This document shows positions 42,876-52,038 of a stretch of 64,000 bases of DNA, piece by piece (position 1 is the first letter of the stretch; each line of letters starts with the position of its first letter). Origin of the DNA: Candidatus Obscuribacterales bacterium (GTDB lineage Bacteria; Cyanobacteriota; Vampirovibrionia; Obscuribacterales; Obscuribacteraceae); NCBI GenBank assembly GCA_019747875.1, contig JAIEQI010000062.1, positions 78,972 to 142,971 of the forward strand, read 5' to 3'. The notes below the pieces were generated by a model. That model did no database searches. It was not told where the DNA came from and saw only the letters and a list, made by a program, of their open reading frames with translations. A program made the position numbers and the translations under genes.

Positions 42876-44426
42876 ATGTCTGAGCGATCAAATATTGCAG
42901 AAGCTAACAAGGTTGCAATGAATAAAACTGCTCAGTCTGCGATCGCGACTGAGCTAGAAGAAGCTGCAAGCCAGGTCGCTACGCCGTTGGGAGCATATAG
43001 CAACAGCGCTGAATCAGCTATGCATCGAAGCGACGAGAAGAATTCAGCGAGAATGCTTAGCGCGGTCATCAAAAAACTTCGCAACCCCGTTTTCACATCG
43101 ATAGTCATTGCATCATCAATCGCAGTCGGCTGTGGAATTTACTTTGCTGCATCCATGATGGCACCAAAACCCGCTGCGCCCTCCCCAGCTATTGCACCAG
43201 CTGTGGTGACTGTGCAACTTGCACCAGTGCTTAAGCGTGAAATTGATGACAGCCTTTCTGTAACAGGCTCAGTCAGTCCATGGGATCCAATTACCGTCAC
43301 TTGCGAAACAAGCGGTTTGCACATTCAATCAATAAATGTTGAAGAAGGCGACACCGTCAAGAAAGGACAAGTTCTGGCAACTATCTATTCAGGACTGCTT
43401 GAAGCTCAGCTGGCGCAGCTAAAGGCGCGCCTGCAATCAAGCGTAGCCACGTTGCGCAAATCCATCCAGCCAAACAGACCTGAAGACATTCTGGCACTTA
43501 AAGCGGCCGTTTCACAGGCCGAAGCCGTGATTATTCAAGAAGAAGCACACAGACGCCAAGCGGAAGTGAACTTGAAGAATGCGGAATTGAACGAGAAACG
43601 CTACGAAGGATTGCAGCGAACTGGTGCCATCAGTGAAGAGGCTGCCGAAGCGAAATTGATGACGGCAGCTAACGCGCGCCACGAATTATTGAGCGCGGAC
43701 CGCAAAGTCGAGAGCGCGAAATTGATGGCCGACCAAGCCAAACAACATCTTCTTGTTGCGCAGCGGGGAGGACGCATCGAAGACGTGCAAATTTCGCGCG
43801 CAAACCTTGCGGAGATAAAAGCGCAAATCAAGCATGTCGAAGAACAAATCAAACAAACCATCATACTTGCGCCCGATGATGGAATCATTTCTCGGAGAGA
43901 TTGTCACATTGGCGACACGCCTGGTTCCGGCTCACCGCTATTTGGAATGATTCGTAAGAACAAATTGGAGCTACGCGCGCAAGTCAGCGATCTCGATTTG
44001 ACCAAGTTCAAACCGGGGCAAGAAGTAATCGTCTCAAGCAACGAAGGCGACAAAGCAGGTGTAATCGGACGGGTGAGGCTTGTCAGTCCACAAGTAGATC
44101 CCGCAACTAGGATGGGAACCGTGCGCATAACACTTCCAGCCAGTGAAGCGTTGAAGCCGGGCATGTTTGTTCGCGGTGAAGTGAAGTTAGGCAAGAAACA
44201 ATCTTTGACGGTGCCAATTAATTCCGTAGTTAACAACCACGGTGAAGCGTATGCATTCACGGTTGATGGCGATAGAGCAATTGCACGCACACTAAAACTG
44301 GGAGCACGACTCGAAGATTGCATCGAGGTAAAAGAAGGTCTCAAAGAAAACGAGTTGATCATCGAAAAAGGCGCACGCTTCCTTAATGATCGCGACGTCA
44401 TCCGGATCGCACCGGCTTCCAAATAG
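42876..44426 (+). CDS. RND efflux periplasmic adaptor (membrane fusion protein)
   Basis: 516 residues from the ATG at 42876 (AGGAG 10 nt upstream). Order: polar cytoplasmic N-terminus of about 55 residues (long for the family), one membrane helix (about 65-85, VFTSIVIASSIAVGCGIYFAA), barrel-sandwich hybrid domain (SVTGSVSPWDPITV ... VEEGDTVKKGQVLATI), an alpha-hairpin (about 165-300) and beta-barrel/membrane-proximal domains (RLVSPQVDPATRMGTVRI ... LKPGMFVRGEV). It links the RND pump downstream to an outer-membrane channel, which is not encoded here. Confidence 0.9.
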   Translation: MSERSNIAEANKVAMNKTAQSAIATELEEAASQVATPLGAYSNSAESAMHRSDEKNSARMLSAVIKKLRNPVFTSIVIASSIAVGCGIYFAASMMAPKPAAPSPAIAPAVVTVQLAPVLKREIDDSLSVTGSVSPWDPITVTCETSGLHIQSINVEEGDTVKKGQVLATIYSGLLEAQLAQLKARLQSSVATLRKSIQPNRPEDILALKAAVSQAEAVIIQEEAHRRQAEVNLKNAELNEKRYEGLQRTGAISEEAAEAKLMTAANARHELLSADRKVESAKLMADQAKQHLLVAQRGGRIEDVQISRANLAEIKAQIKHVEEQIKQTIILAPDDGIISRRDCHIGDTPGSGSPLFGMIRKNKLELRAQVSDLDLTKFKPGQEVIVSSNEGDKAGVIGRVRLVSPQVDPATRMGTVRITLPASEALKPGMFVRGEVKLGKKQSLTVPINSVVNNHGEAYAFTVDGDRAIARTLKLGARLEDCIEVKEGLKENELIIEKGARFLNDRDVIRIAPASK

Positions 44427-44441
44427 ATGAGTGCATAAGCC

Positions 44442-47400
44442 ATGAATTGGAACATCTCAGCCTGGTGCATACGCAATCCACTGCCTCCGGCAATCCTCTT
44501 CGTCTTATTGACGGTCTGGGGATTGATGGCGCTTTCACAATTGGGAATCGAAGAAGAACCAAACATAGACTTGCCCTGGGTGTCCGTTGGTGTGTCGATG
44601 AATGGCGCCGCGCCGGTTGAGATCGAAGCACAAATTACAAGGCGCGTAGAAGACGCGGTTGCGGGTGTGGCCAACGTCAAGCACATCCGCTCTACAGTAA
44701 CTACAGGTCACTCCTCAACAGATATAGAATTCGAGCTAGGCACCAATGCGGATCGCGCCACCAATGATGTGCGTGAAGCTATAAACCAAATTCGTTCATA
44801 CTTGCCCAAAGGCATTTACGAGCCTACAATCACTCGTGAAGAAATGACCGGTGGCGGCTCAGTCACATACACTGTTTCCTCCAGCAAAAGAAGTGACGTC
44901 GAGCTGAGTTGGCTCATCGACAACCAGATTGCAAGAACGCTTCTGGCTAATCCCAACATCGGTCACGCAAATCGTTTCGGGGGGCTAGACCGACAAATCT
45001 GTGTGGATCTTGATCCTGTCAGACTGGAAGCATTCGGTATTACGTCGGATCAAATCAATCAGCAATTACGGTCACAAAACATCAACTTGCCAGGCGGTCG
45101 CGGCGATGTCGGAATGACGGAACAGTCGATCCGGACAATAGGCAGCATGCCTACAGTCGAAGAGCTGAGCAAGACCCGCATCCCTCTACCTGGAAACCGG
45201 TGGGTTGAATTATCGGCCCTCGGCAAAGTTTCCGACGGCGTTAATGAATTGCGCAATCAATCCTTCCTGAACGGAAAACCAATTATCGGGATGGAGATAA
45301 CACGGCGAAGAGGTAAGAACATTGTCGCCGTAGAGCAGAATGCTAAACGAATACTGGCGGATGTACAAAAGAAGTATCCAGATCTGAAATTCACGCAAGT
45401 ATTTAGCGATGCAGAATTCGTCCAGGAATCCAGCTCGGCGACTTTCGAAGCCCTCGGACTTGGAGCGCTTCTTGCCGTCGTCGTCATTTATTTGTTCTTG
45501 CGAGATGCGAGGGCGGCTTTAATTGCTGCAGTCGCTATGCCACTTTCTGTGGTGCCCACATTCGCGTATATGCAATCAGCCAACTTTACTCTGAACGATA
45601 TGTCATTGCTGGGACTGGCTCTGGTAATAGGCATTCTAGTAGATGACGCCATTGTTGAGATCGAGAACATTGTCCGCCATATGAACATGGGCAAGAAGCC
45701 ATTTTTCGCCGCAATCGACGCAGCCGATGAGATTGGTCTTGCAGTAGTGGCAACGACGATGGCAGCAGTAGTAGTCTTTCTGCCAGTCGCCTTTATGGGA
45801 GGCATCCCGGGACAATTCTTCCGCCAGTTTGGACTGACCGTCGCAGTCGCCGTGTTTTGTTCTCTCCTGGTTGCGCGCTTAATAACTCCAGTGATGGCGG
45901 CATATTGGCTGAAGCCCCATCAAGAGAAAGAAGATAACAGCTGGCTTGCCCGGGCATATGATTCCAGCTTGAAGGTTGCGCTTAAACATCGTTTCTTGAC
46001 GGTTCTAGCTGGAGTCCTCTTCTTCGCCGGCAGCCTGGTTCTTTTCAAGGCGATGCCGACGACGCTGGTATCGCGAATTGATAGAGGCAAGTCGTATGCG
46101 CGAATAGAACTTGCTCCGGGCTCGCGCCTGCAGGACACGATAGAAGTGATTCAGGCAGCAAATAAGATTCTGCTTGCCCGACCGGAAGTCGAACGAGTCT
46201 TTTCCAGCGCCGGCGAAGGTGAAGTTAACAAAGGCAGCATCAGTATTGTTCTTAAACCGAAAGACCAGAGAAAGTTATCACAGGACGCATTTGAGGACGC
46301 AGTGCGTCCTGCACTAATGATGATCCCCGGAGCAAGGATCAGCTTCCTTGGCGGCTGGGGCAGCGGCGACGTCGCGGTACTACTCACTAGCTACGACCCA
46401 ACGGCACTAGAGCGAACAGCAAAAGACCTCACAACGCAAATGAGAGCGATGCCGGGGCTCACCGATATCCAGTCCACCGCCCAGGTTCTGAAGCCAGAGA
46501 TTATTGTGGAACCAGACTTTGCGCGCGCAGCCGAGCAAGGAGTCTCAGTGGAGGAAATCGCCAGAACTGCACTAGTAGCCACCATGGGCGATATTGGCAT
46601 GAACATGCCGAAGTTCGATCTCAGCGATCGGCAAATACCGATTGTCGTTCGCATCGACCCAGCCTACAGACACAAGCTGTCCGTAATTAGCAACATGAAG
46701 GTTGTCGGCAACAACGGTCGACTGGTGCCACTCAGAAGCGTAGCAAGCGTTCGATTTGACAGCGGTCTTTTTAAGATCGATCGCTATGATCGGGCCCGCC
46801 AGATTTCCATTTCAGCGAAATACAATTCTAATTCTTCTCTAGGACGAGCGCTAACTGATGTGCACAGCCTGCCAGCTTTCAAAAATCGTCCGGCATCCGT
46901 GAGCGACCACCCAACAGGTTCGGCCGAGATTCAGGAAGACATCTTTGGCGGCTTTGGATACGCAATCATCACAGGCGTGCTACTAATTTATGCGGTTCTG
47001 GTTTTACTTTTCCGGGGCATGCTGCAACCATTTACGATCATGGTCTCGCTACCACTTTCTTTGGGTGGCGCGCTCATCGCTTTGCTGGCTCTTAACAAAC
47101 CAATCGATATGTACGCGCTGATCGGCATTGTAATGCTAATGGGACTTGTAACCAAGAACGCCATCCTGCTCGTGGAATACTGCCTCGTTTCAATGGCAAA
47201 CGGAATGGGGCGCACAGAGGCAATCTTCAAAGCTGGACGCACACGTATGCGACCTATTCTAATGACGACGACAGCTATGATTGCCGGTATGCTCCCGATC
47301 GCGCTTGCCATTGGAGCCGGCGCGGAAGCGCGAGCCCCGATGGCAATAGCCGTAGTTGGTGGTTTGTTCATGTCCACCATACTCACACTACTGGTAGTAC

Positions 47401-47540
47401 CAGTCGTATTCACGTACATGGACGATCTCGAACACTGGTTGAGTAAAAAGTTCCATCATCCAGAGCGGGACGGTCAAACACAAAACTGCGCGCCACCACA
47501 AATCGAAGACGACCAAAAAGCACTAGCACGCGTCGAGTAG
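44442..47540 (+). CDS. RND-family efflux pump, inner-membrane subunit
   Basis: 1032 residues, usual for AcrB/MdtB-type pumps. Features: N-terminal helix then the QLGIEEEPNIDLPWVSV porter start, first membrane domain with LGLALVIGILVDDAIVEIEN (proton-relay Asp pair), second half repeating the layout, and MLMGLVTKNAILLVEY in the C-terminal membrane domain. It pumps drugs, lipids or metabolites out of the periplasm. Starts 15 nt after the adaptor gene. No TetR-type repressor adjoins. Confidence 0.94.
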   Translation: MNWNISAWCIRNPLPPAILFVLLTVWGLMALSQLGIEEEPNIDLPWVSVGVSMNGAAPVEIEAQITRRVEDAVAGVANVKHIRSTVTTGHSSTDIEFELGTNADRATNDVREAINQIRSYLPKGIYEPTITREEMTGGGSVTYTVSSSKRSDVELSWLIDNQIARTLLANPNIGHANRFGGLDRQICVDLDPVRLEAFGITSDQINQQLRSQNINLPGGRGDVGMTEQSIRTIGSMPTVEELSKTRIPLPGNRWVELSALGKVSDGVNELRNQSFLNGKPIIGMEITRRRGKNIVAVEQNAKRILADVQKKYPDLKFTQVFSDAEFVQESSSATFEALGLGALLAVVVIYLFLRDARAALIAAVAMPLSVVPTFAYMQSANFTLNDMSLLGLALVIGILVDDAIVEIENIVRHMNMGKKPFFAAIDAADEIGLAVVATTMAAVVVFLPVAFMGGIPGQFFRQFGLTVAVAVFCSLLVARLITPVMAAYWLKPHQEKEDNSWLARAYDSSLKVALKHRFLTVLAGVLFFAGSLVLFKAMPTTLVSRIDRGKSYARIELAPGSRLQDTIEVIQAANKILLARPEVERVFSSAGEGEVNKGSISIVLKPKDQRKLSQDAFEDAVRPALMMIPGARISFLGGWGSGDVAVLLTSYDPTALERTAKDLTTQMRAMPGLTDIQSTAQVLKPEIIVEPDFARAAEQGVSVEEIARTALVATMGDIGMNMPKFDLSDRQIPIVVRIDPAYRHKLSVISNMKVVGNNGRLVPLRSVASVRFDSGLFKIDRYDRARQISISAKYNSNSSLGRALTDVHSLPAFKNRPASVSDHPTGSAEIQEDIFGGFGYAIITGVLLIYAVLVLLFRGMLQPFTIMVSLPLSLGGALIALLALNKPIDMYALIGIVMLMGLVTKNAILLVEYCLVSMANGMGRTEAIFKAGRTRMRPILMTTTAMIAGMLPIALAIGAGAEARAPMAIAVVGGLFMSTILTLLVVPVVFTYMDDLEHWLSKKFHHPERDGQTQNCAPPQIEDDQKALARVE

Positions 47541-47605
47541 CCAATCCCTAATAATCGAATGATCAGAAGCTCAAGAGATTAGAGCGTTTCGGCCAATTGC
47601 CAGGA

Positions 47606-48319
47606 TTAAATTGCGCAGACGCGATCACCACCGCGCTGAACGGCCAATTCCAATGCCTGAACTGAGCGCGCGATCAATTCATCATGTTCGCGTGCGTGCG
47701 CAGGAAACGAGGCCAGTCCTATGCTCGCAGTTACTTTCAGATTGTTCCAGTTATGCGTGATTGCTTGAGTGCCAATACGCTGTCTGATGCGCTCTGCTAC
47801 TACGGCGGCCCCAGCTGCATTTGTTTCGGGAAGAACGATTGCGAATTCATCACCGCTATAACGCGCGGGAACATCTACGTCACGAACACAATCGCGCAAA
47901 GCGTTTGACACCACCTTTAGTACCGCGTCCGAAGTCAGCACCCCATATTGTCTGTGAATCTCACGATGCCCATCGACAGCGATCATCAGAAGCGAGACAG
48001 GGCGCTTGTAGCGCTTCGCTCTCTTCAATTCGTCTTTCAATTCTTTGATCAAAGTGCGCGAATTAAAGAGTTCAGTAAGGTTATCTAACAACGCCAACTT
48101 TTCAAGTTCGTCAGCCTTTGTTGTCGTCAAATTAGTTTGAGTATTTTGCAAAAGCGAACGACTCTCAAGCTCGCGAACACGCTCTAGAACTTGTGAGTCA
48201 ACCTGGGCACGAGCTTGGCTTCCACCACCCGGACGATTCCTTTGCGGGTTATCGAGCACACGACAAAACATGCACGTTCTGCCGCTGCAAATGTGATCCG
48301 TTCTACCTGTGCCTGCCAT
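47606..48319 (-). CDS. Degenerate GGDEF-domain protein
   Basis: 237 residues. A Cys-bearing N-terminus (Cys11, Cys16, Cys19), a coiled coil (about 40-80) and a GGDEF domain (about 80-235). The signature reads SGDEF (155-159), acceptable for some enzymes. The metal-binding Asp of the DxD motif is Ala114 (IAVDGH) and the guanine-binding Asn is His122 (IHRQYG), while the later Asp131 remains. Loss of these residues suggests that it does not make c-di-GMP and may act as a nucleotide sensor or scaffold. Confidence 0.8.
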   Translation of the reverse strand: MAGTGRTDHICSGRTCMFCRVLDNPQRNRPGGGSQARAQVDSQVLERVRELESRSLLQNTQTNLTTTKADELEKLALLDNLTELFNSRTLIKELKDELKRAKRYKRPVSLLMIAVDGHREIHRQYGVLTSDAVLKVVSNALRDCVRDVDVPARYSGDEFAIVLPETNAAGAAVVAERIRQRIGTQAITHNWNNLKVTASIGLASFPAHAREHDELIARSVQALELAVQRGGDRVCAI

Positions 48320-48440
48320 AAATTTTTCTCGAAATGAAGTGTATGAAACGGGAGACAGATTTAATGTTCCCTGGCGGCGGGGTTGTCAAACCCAGCAGCT
48401 TCAGTATAAGCGTTTTTCGCGACGAATTAAAGCCGTTTAA

Positions 48441-49862
48441 TTAGATTTTCGAACCCAATTTATCAGCCGTGAAATCTGCTCCTATCTGCCTTTCGGTAGC
48501 GCCGATTTTTGGCGTGTCAGCAATGTACCCATCGCGCATCAGCCAAACTCCATTGACAACCAGATCCTTGGCTTGCGCGCCTCCGTAAACTAAGCACTCA
48601 AAAGGATTAGCCTGAGCGATTTCCGGCAGATCCGCCAGGGAGAAGACAGAAAAGTCAGCATACTTTCCTTCGCTCAAACTGCCGGTTTTAGTGTCCACTT
48701 TTAAGGCGCGGGCTGCTCCGAGAGTCAGATAATACAGAGCGCGCTCAGCACTCTCGCTGAATTCCTTGTTAGCAGCACGATGCAAATCCCAAGCAAAACG
48801 AGCTTCAGATAAAACGTTTAAGTCATCCGTCGAAGCTGCACTATCGGTGCCAAAGCCCAGTTCAATTCCAGCTGTGATCATTTTCATTAGTGGCGCGATG
48901 CCATTTCGTAGTCGAGAGTTGCTGCGAGGGCAATGAGCCGCAGACACTTTATGACGAGCCAACAATTCGATATCATCATCGTCCATCTGCACGACATGAG
49001 CTGCAAGAACTTGATGGTCAAGCAGTCCAAATTTTTCCATGTGTTGAACTGGACTCAAGCCATGACCACGCCAGGGAGTGGAAGGCAATTCACCACGAAA
49101 AGCTTCCTTCAGAAAATCGTCGAGCTGTGGCTCGCCACTAGCAATCCAACGGCATTCTGCTTCAGACTCAGCAATGTGAATAAACAGGGGCAGTCCTTTT
49201 TCTTTGCACCAGGCAAGCGAGCGCCTTATTAACGACGGACAGACCGAGTACGGCGTATGGGGAGCTATTGTGATTTGGAGACGATCATCTTCGAGCGCCT
49301 TCTTAAGCGATGGCTCCTTGCTGGCACTGTCCATGAAGCCTTGATACTTCTGCAACCAAATTTCGAACGTCTTTTCTTCCTGCTCCTCATCTATTCCAAA
49401 AAGCTCCAGTCCGACGACGCCGCGTAAACCAGACAAAGCTATCGCGCGAGCAGAAGCACCACTGGGTGATGAATCGGCAAGCGTACTTGTGGCTGATGAT
49501 ATGACCTCACGCGCGCCAACAAGAGCAGAATCCAGCCACTGCTCTTGAGACCACTGCCATGAGTTACCGATCAATTTTCTTATCCACAAAAAGAAATTTG
49601 AATAGTTATCGAAGTGCTTCAGGGCAGAGTAGTCCAAATGAGTGTGCAAATTGACCAAGCCAGGCACAATGGCAGCCTCGCCATACTCAATAGAATTTTG
49701 CCTCTTCGCCGGCCCTGGCAATTTTTCGTAATCGGCACGACTTATGATGCCAACAATCCTCTTGTCTGAAATGACAAGACATCCATTCTCTACAGGTGCA
49801 TCACTTATAGGTAAGATCCAGCGAGCCAACAAGTAACGGTGTGCATCGTCAAATTCAGACAT
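48441..49862 (-). CDS. Amidohydrolase of the ATZ/TRZ (deaminase) family
   Basis: 473 residues. Metal ligands His73 and His75 in NLHTHLDY, a HIAESEAE His, AHCPRSN and the catalytic-metal Asp in FGTDSAAS fit the cytosine-deaminase-like branch (SsnA, MtaD/TrzN, guanine deaminase). It would deaminate or dechlorinate a purine-like or triazine-like ring; S-adenosylhomocysteine or guanine derivatives are common natural substrates. AAGAG precedes the ATG. Isolated gene. Confidence 0.85.
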   Translation of the reverse strand: MSEFDDAHRYLLARWILPISDAPVENGCLVISDKRIVGIISRADYEKLPGPAKRQNSIEYGEAAIVPGLVNLHTHLDYSALKHFDNYSNFFLWIRKLIGNSWQWSQEQWLDSALVGAREVISSATSTLADSSPSGASARAIALSGLRGVVGLELFGIDEEQEEKTFEIWLQKYQGFMDSASKEPSLKKALEDDRLQITIAPHTPYSVCPSLIRRSLAWCKEKGLPLFIHIAESEAECRWIASGEPQLDDFLKEAFRGELPSTPWRGHGLSPVQHMEKFGLLDHQVLAAHVVQMDDDDIELLARHKVSAAHCPRSNSRLRNGIAPLMKMITAGIELGFGTDSAASTDDLNVLSEARFAWDLHRAANKEFSESAERALYYLTLGAARALKVDTKTGSLSEGKYADFSVFSLADLPEIAQANPFECLVYGGAQAKDLVVNGVWLMRDGYIADTPKIGATERQIGADFTADKLGSKI

Positions 49863-49974
49863 AAGCGAACTCTTTGAAAGTGTGTTGTACTATTAGTTTT
49901 GTGTTCCCAAGCCGAAACTAAGCGTTCGAAGGACAAAGCAAACTAGTGTGGGGAGCATAAGTCGGCTCTTGAGC

Positions 49975-50020
49975 GGAGGATGTGAGAGGGGCGATAGCCC
50001 AGCGAACGGACGGAGCGTTT
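49975..50020. repeat. Dispersed repeat copy upstream of the DUF177 gene
   Basis: Plus-strand copy of the core: GGAGGATGTGAGAGGGGCGA, TAGCCC and the CGGACGGAGCGTTT end. The GGAG in this end is 9-10 nt before the TTG start at 50025, so the repeat appears to supply the ribosome-binding site. Confidence 0.75.
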
Positions 50021-50024
50021 CATT

Positions 50025-50567
50025 TTGAAGATAAGTATAGACGAGCTAAGAAATTTACCCCAGGGCCGCCTGAATATCAGTTTCCGCGAGGAAATTGAAG
50101 GTTTGGCTGCAGTCAAGCCTGTGCTCGGAGAGCTAACCGTTTCAGCCAGCGCAGCCGGAATGCGCTTGACTGGCAGCGTGCAGACTTTGCTGAAATTAAC
50201 CTGCCATCGATGCTTGCGACCATACTTTTTGAGCTTATCCGTTCCAATCGAAGAGGACTTTGTAGAAAGCGATATCGGTAATGAATTCGAGCTTCCGCGA
50301 GAGCGAGAGCTGCTTGCCAGGGACTTTACGGAGCCCCTGTCGGAAGATGGCGTCCTTGACATTACGGACGTTGTGTATCAAGCTGTTACGCTCGCTACAC
50401 CGGTATCATGCTTCTGCGGTGAGAGCTGTCCGGGACCCGCTTTTCCAGGCGGAGTGGCGGAAAGCGGCTCATTAGCAGGCGGTAAGGATGCCTCTGAAGG
50501 GGCTACCCGGATCGATCCTCGGTGGAAAAACTTGAAGACTCTCTTTCCAAAAGAAGAAACCGACTGA
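50025..50567 (+). CDS. yceD: DUF177/YceD family protein
   Basis: 180 residues, TTG start (no in-frame ATG before residue 46). The family centre LTCHRCLRPYFLSLSVPIEEDFV and the later DITDVVYQAVTLATPVSCFCGESC give four Cys likely to bind a metal. YceD is encoded next to rpmF across bacteria and has been linked to large-subunit RNA handling. First gene of the rpmF-plsX-fabH-fabD cluster, 91 nt before rpmF. Confidence 0.85.
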   Translation: MKISIDELRNLPQGRLNISFREEIEGLAAVKPVLGELTVSASAAGMRLTGSVQTLLKLTCHRCLRPYFLSLSVPIEEDFVESDIGNEFELPRERELLARDFTEPLSEDGVLDITDVVYQAVTLATPVSCFCGESCPGPAFPGGVAESGSLAGGKDASEGATRIDPRWKNLKTLFPKEETD

Positions 50568-50658
50568 AAGATCGTAGATAATTTAGAGTTCCTGCGTCAG
50601 CCTTTTGACACGTTTGAATGGACTGATTGCTCTTTGTTCTGGAGGACCTCAAGGACCC

Positions 50659-50850
50659 ATGCCACAACCAAAAAAGAAAACATCACATCAAAAACAAGCT
50701 CAACGTAGAGCCAACTGGAAGCTCGAGTTGGTTGCAACTAACAACTGCGCCAATTGCGGCAGCCCCAAACTTCCCCATATCGCATGCTCAGGTTGCGGAT
50801 ATTACCGCGGACGTCCAGTTCGCCGCCGCGACTGGCTTGTAAACAGCTAG
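50659..50850 (+). CDS. rpmF: Ribosomal protein bL32
   Basis: 63 residues, starting MPQPKKKTSHQKQAQRRANW. A Cys4 zinc motif (CANC ... CSGC, about 30-45) shows the zinc-binding form. AGGA lies close upstream of the ATG. The in-frame TTG/ATG codons further upstream would add unrelated sequence. Position between DUF177 and plsX is the usual bacterial order. Confidence 0.95.
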   Translation: MPQPKKKTSHQKQAQRRANWKLELVATNNCANCGSPKLPHIACSGCGYYRGRPVRRRDWLVNS

Positions 50851-50970
50851 CAAACCGACTGGCGAAATAATTCGAAGGTGTTAAACCTTTCTTAGTTGAG
50901 TCGCCAGGATAATCAATTGCGTTGGTTGGGTTCAGGGTCAAGCTCTTCGGGGCACAGTTAGGAGCACGGA

Positions 50971-52038
50971 GTGATTCGCATCGCTGTCGACGCCATGGGC
51001 GGTGATTATGCGCCGAGAGAAGTGGTGCATGGAGCTGTTCTGGCCGCTCAAGAATATGGCGTGGCCATTCAGTTGGTTGGACCGCCCGAAGCGGTACAGC
51101 AAGAGCTGAATCGCCACAAGACCAGCGGGCTGGACATCACTCTGGTGCCGGCGTCAGAAGTTGTCACTATGGATGAGAATCCGACTCGCGCCGTGGTGAA
51201 GAAAAAAGATTCTTCCATCTCTGTTGCCACAAGGCAGATAGCAGAGGGGAACGCGCAAGCAGTGGTTGCAGCTGGCTCGACAGGAGCGGCGGCAGCTGCA
51301 GCACAACTATTGCTGGGACGAATCGCCAATGTCGATCGGGCCCCGATCGCAGCCATGATGCCAACCATCGACCCAGACAGAAAAGCACTGGTGGTGGACG
51401 TAGGCGCAAATAAAGATTGCGACGCAAAAATGCTATTTCAGTTCGCCCTGATGGGTTCAGTTTTGTTCGAAGGACTCTTCGATGTCAAGAACCCGAGAGT
51501 CGGCTTATTGAACATTGGCACTGAGGAATCGAAAGGCACCAAACTCGTTCAAGACGCCTACAAGCTATTGAAGGATACAGACAAAATAAACTTTATCGGC
51601 TTTGTTGAGGGCCGCGATTTTCCGATTGGCAAAGTTGATGTGACAGTCACCGATGGGTTCACTGGTAACTGCGTGCTTAAAGCATCTGAAGGTATCGCTC
51701 GAATGATGAGTGTCATTTTGAAGCAAGAACTAAAGGCATCAGTGCGCACAAAGATCGCCGCGAAGATGGCTGAACCAGCGCTGCTTCAAATCAAGAAGCG
51801 CGTGGACCACAACGAGCTTGGCGGAGCGCTTTTGCTAGGCGTCAAAGGGGTCTACGTTATTGCTCATGGTGGCTCGAAACATACCGCCATTAAGAACGCC
51901 ATTCGTGTCGCTCGCGACATGGTGAAAGCAGACATCGTTCGCAAAATAGAACAAACACTGGCTCTTGTAACGGCTGGAGTGATGGGACTTCTGACGGCCG
52001 GGCTGCTTGCGACAATGAGTGCAGGAGTCTTGTCGTGA
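50971..52038 (+). CDS. plsX: Phosphate acyltransferase PlsX
   Basis: 355 residues, GTG start with AGGAG 6 nt upstream. PlsX makes acyl-phosphate from acyl-ACP for phospholipid synthesis. Recognised by IAVDAMGGDYAP, VVAAGSTGAAAAAAQLLLGRI, VDVGANKDCDAKMLFQFALMG and the C-terminal GGALLLGVKGVYVIAHGGS. The last 25 residues are hydrophobic (TLALVTAGVMGLLTAGLLAT), a possible extra membrane contact beyond the standard enzyme. Its TGA overlaps the fabH GTG by 4 nt. Confidence 0.96.
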   Translation: MIRIAVDAMGGDYAPREVVHGAVLAAQEYGVAIQLVGPPEAVQQELNRHKTSGLDITLVPASEVVTMDENPTRAVVKKKDSSISVATRQIAEGNAQAVVAAGSTGAAAAAAQLLLGRIANVDRAPIAAMMPTIDPDRKALVVDVGANKDCDAKMLFQFALMGSVLFEGLFDVKNPRVGLLNIGTEESKGTKLVQDAYKLLKDTDKINFIGFVEGRDFPIGKVDVTVTDGFTGNCVLKASEGIARMMSVILKQELKASVRTKIAAKMAEPALLQIKKRVDHNELGGALLLGVKGVYVIAHGGSKHTAIKNAIRVARDMVKADIVRKIEQTLALVTAGVMGLLTAGLLATMSAGVLS

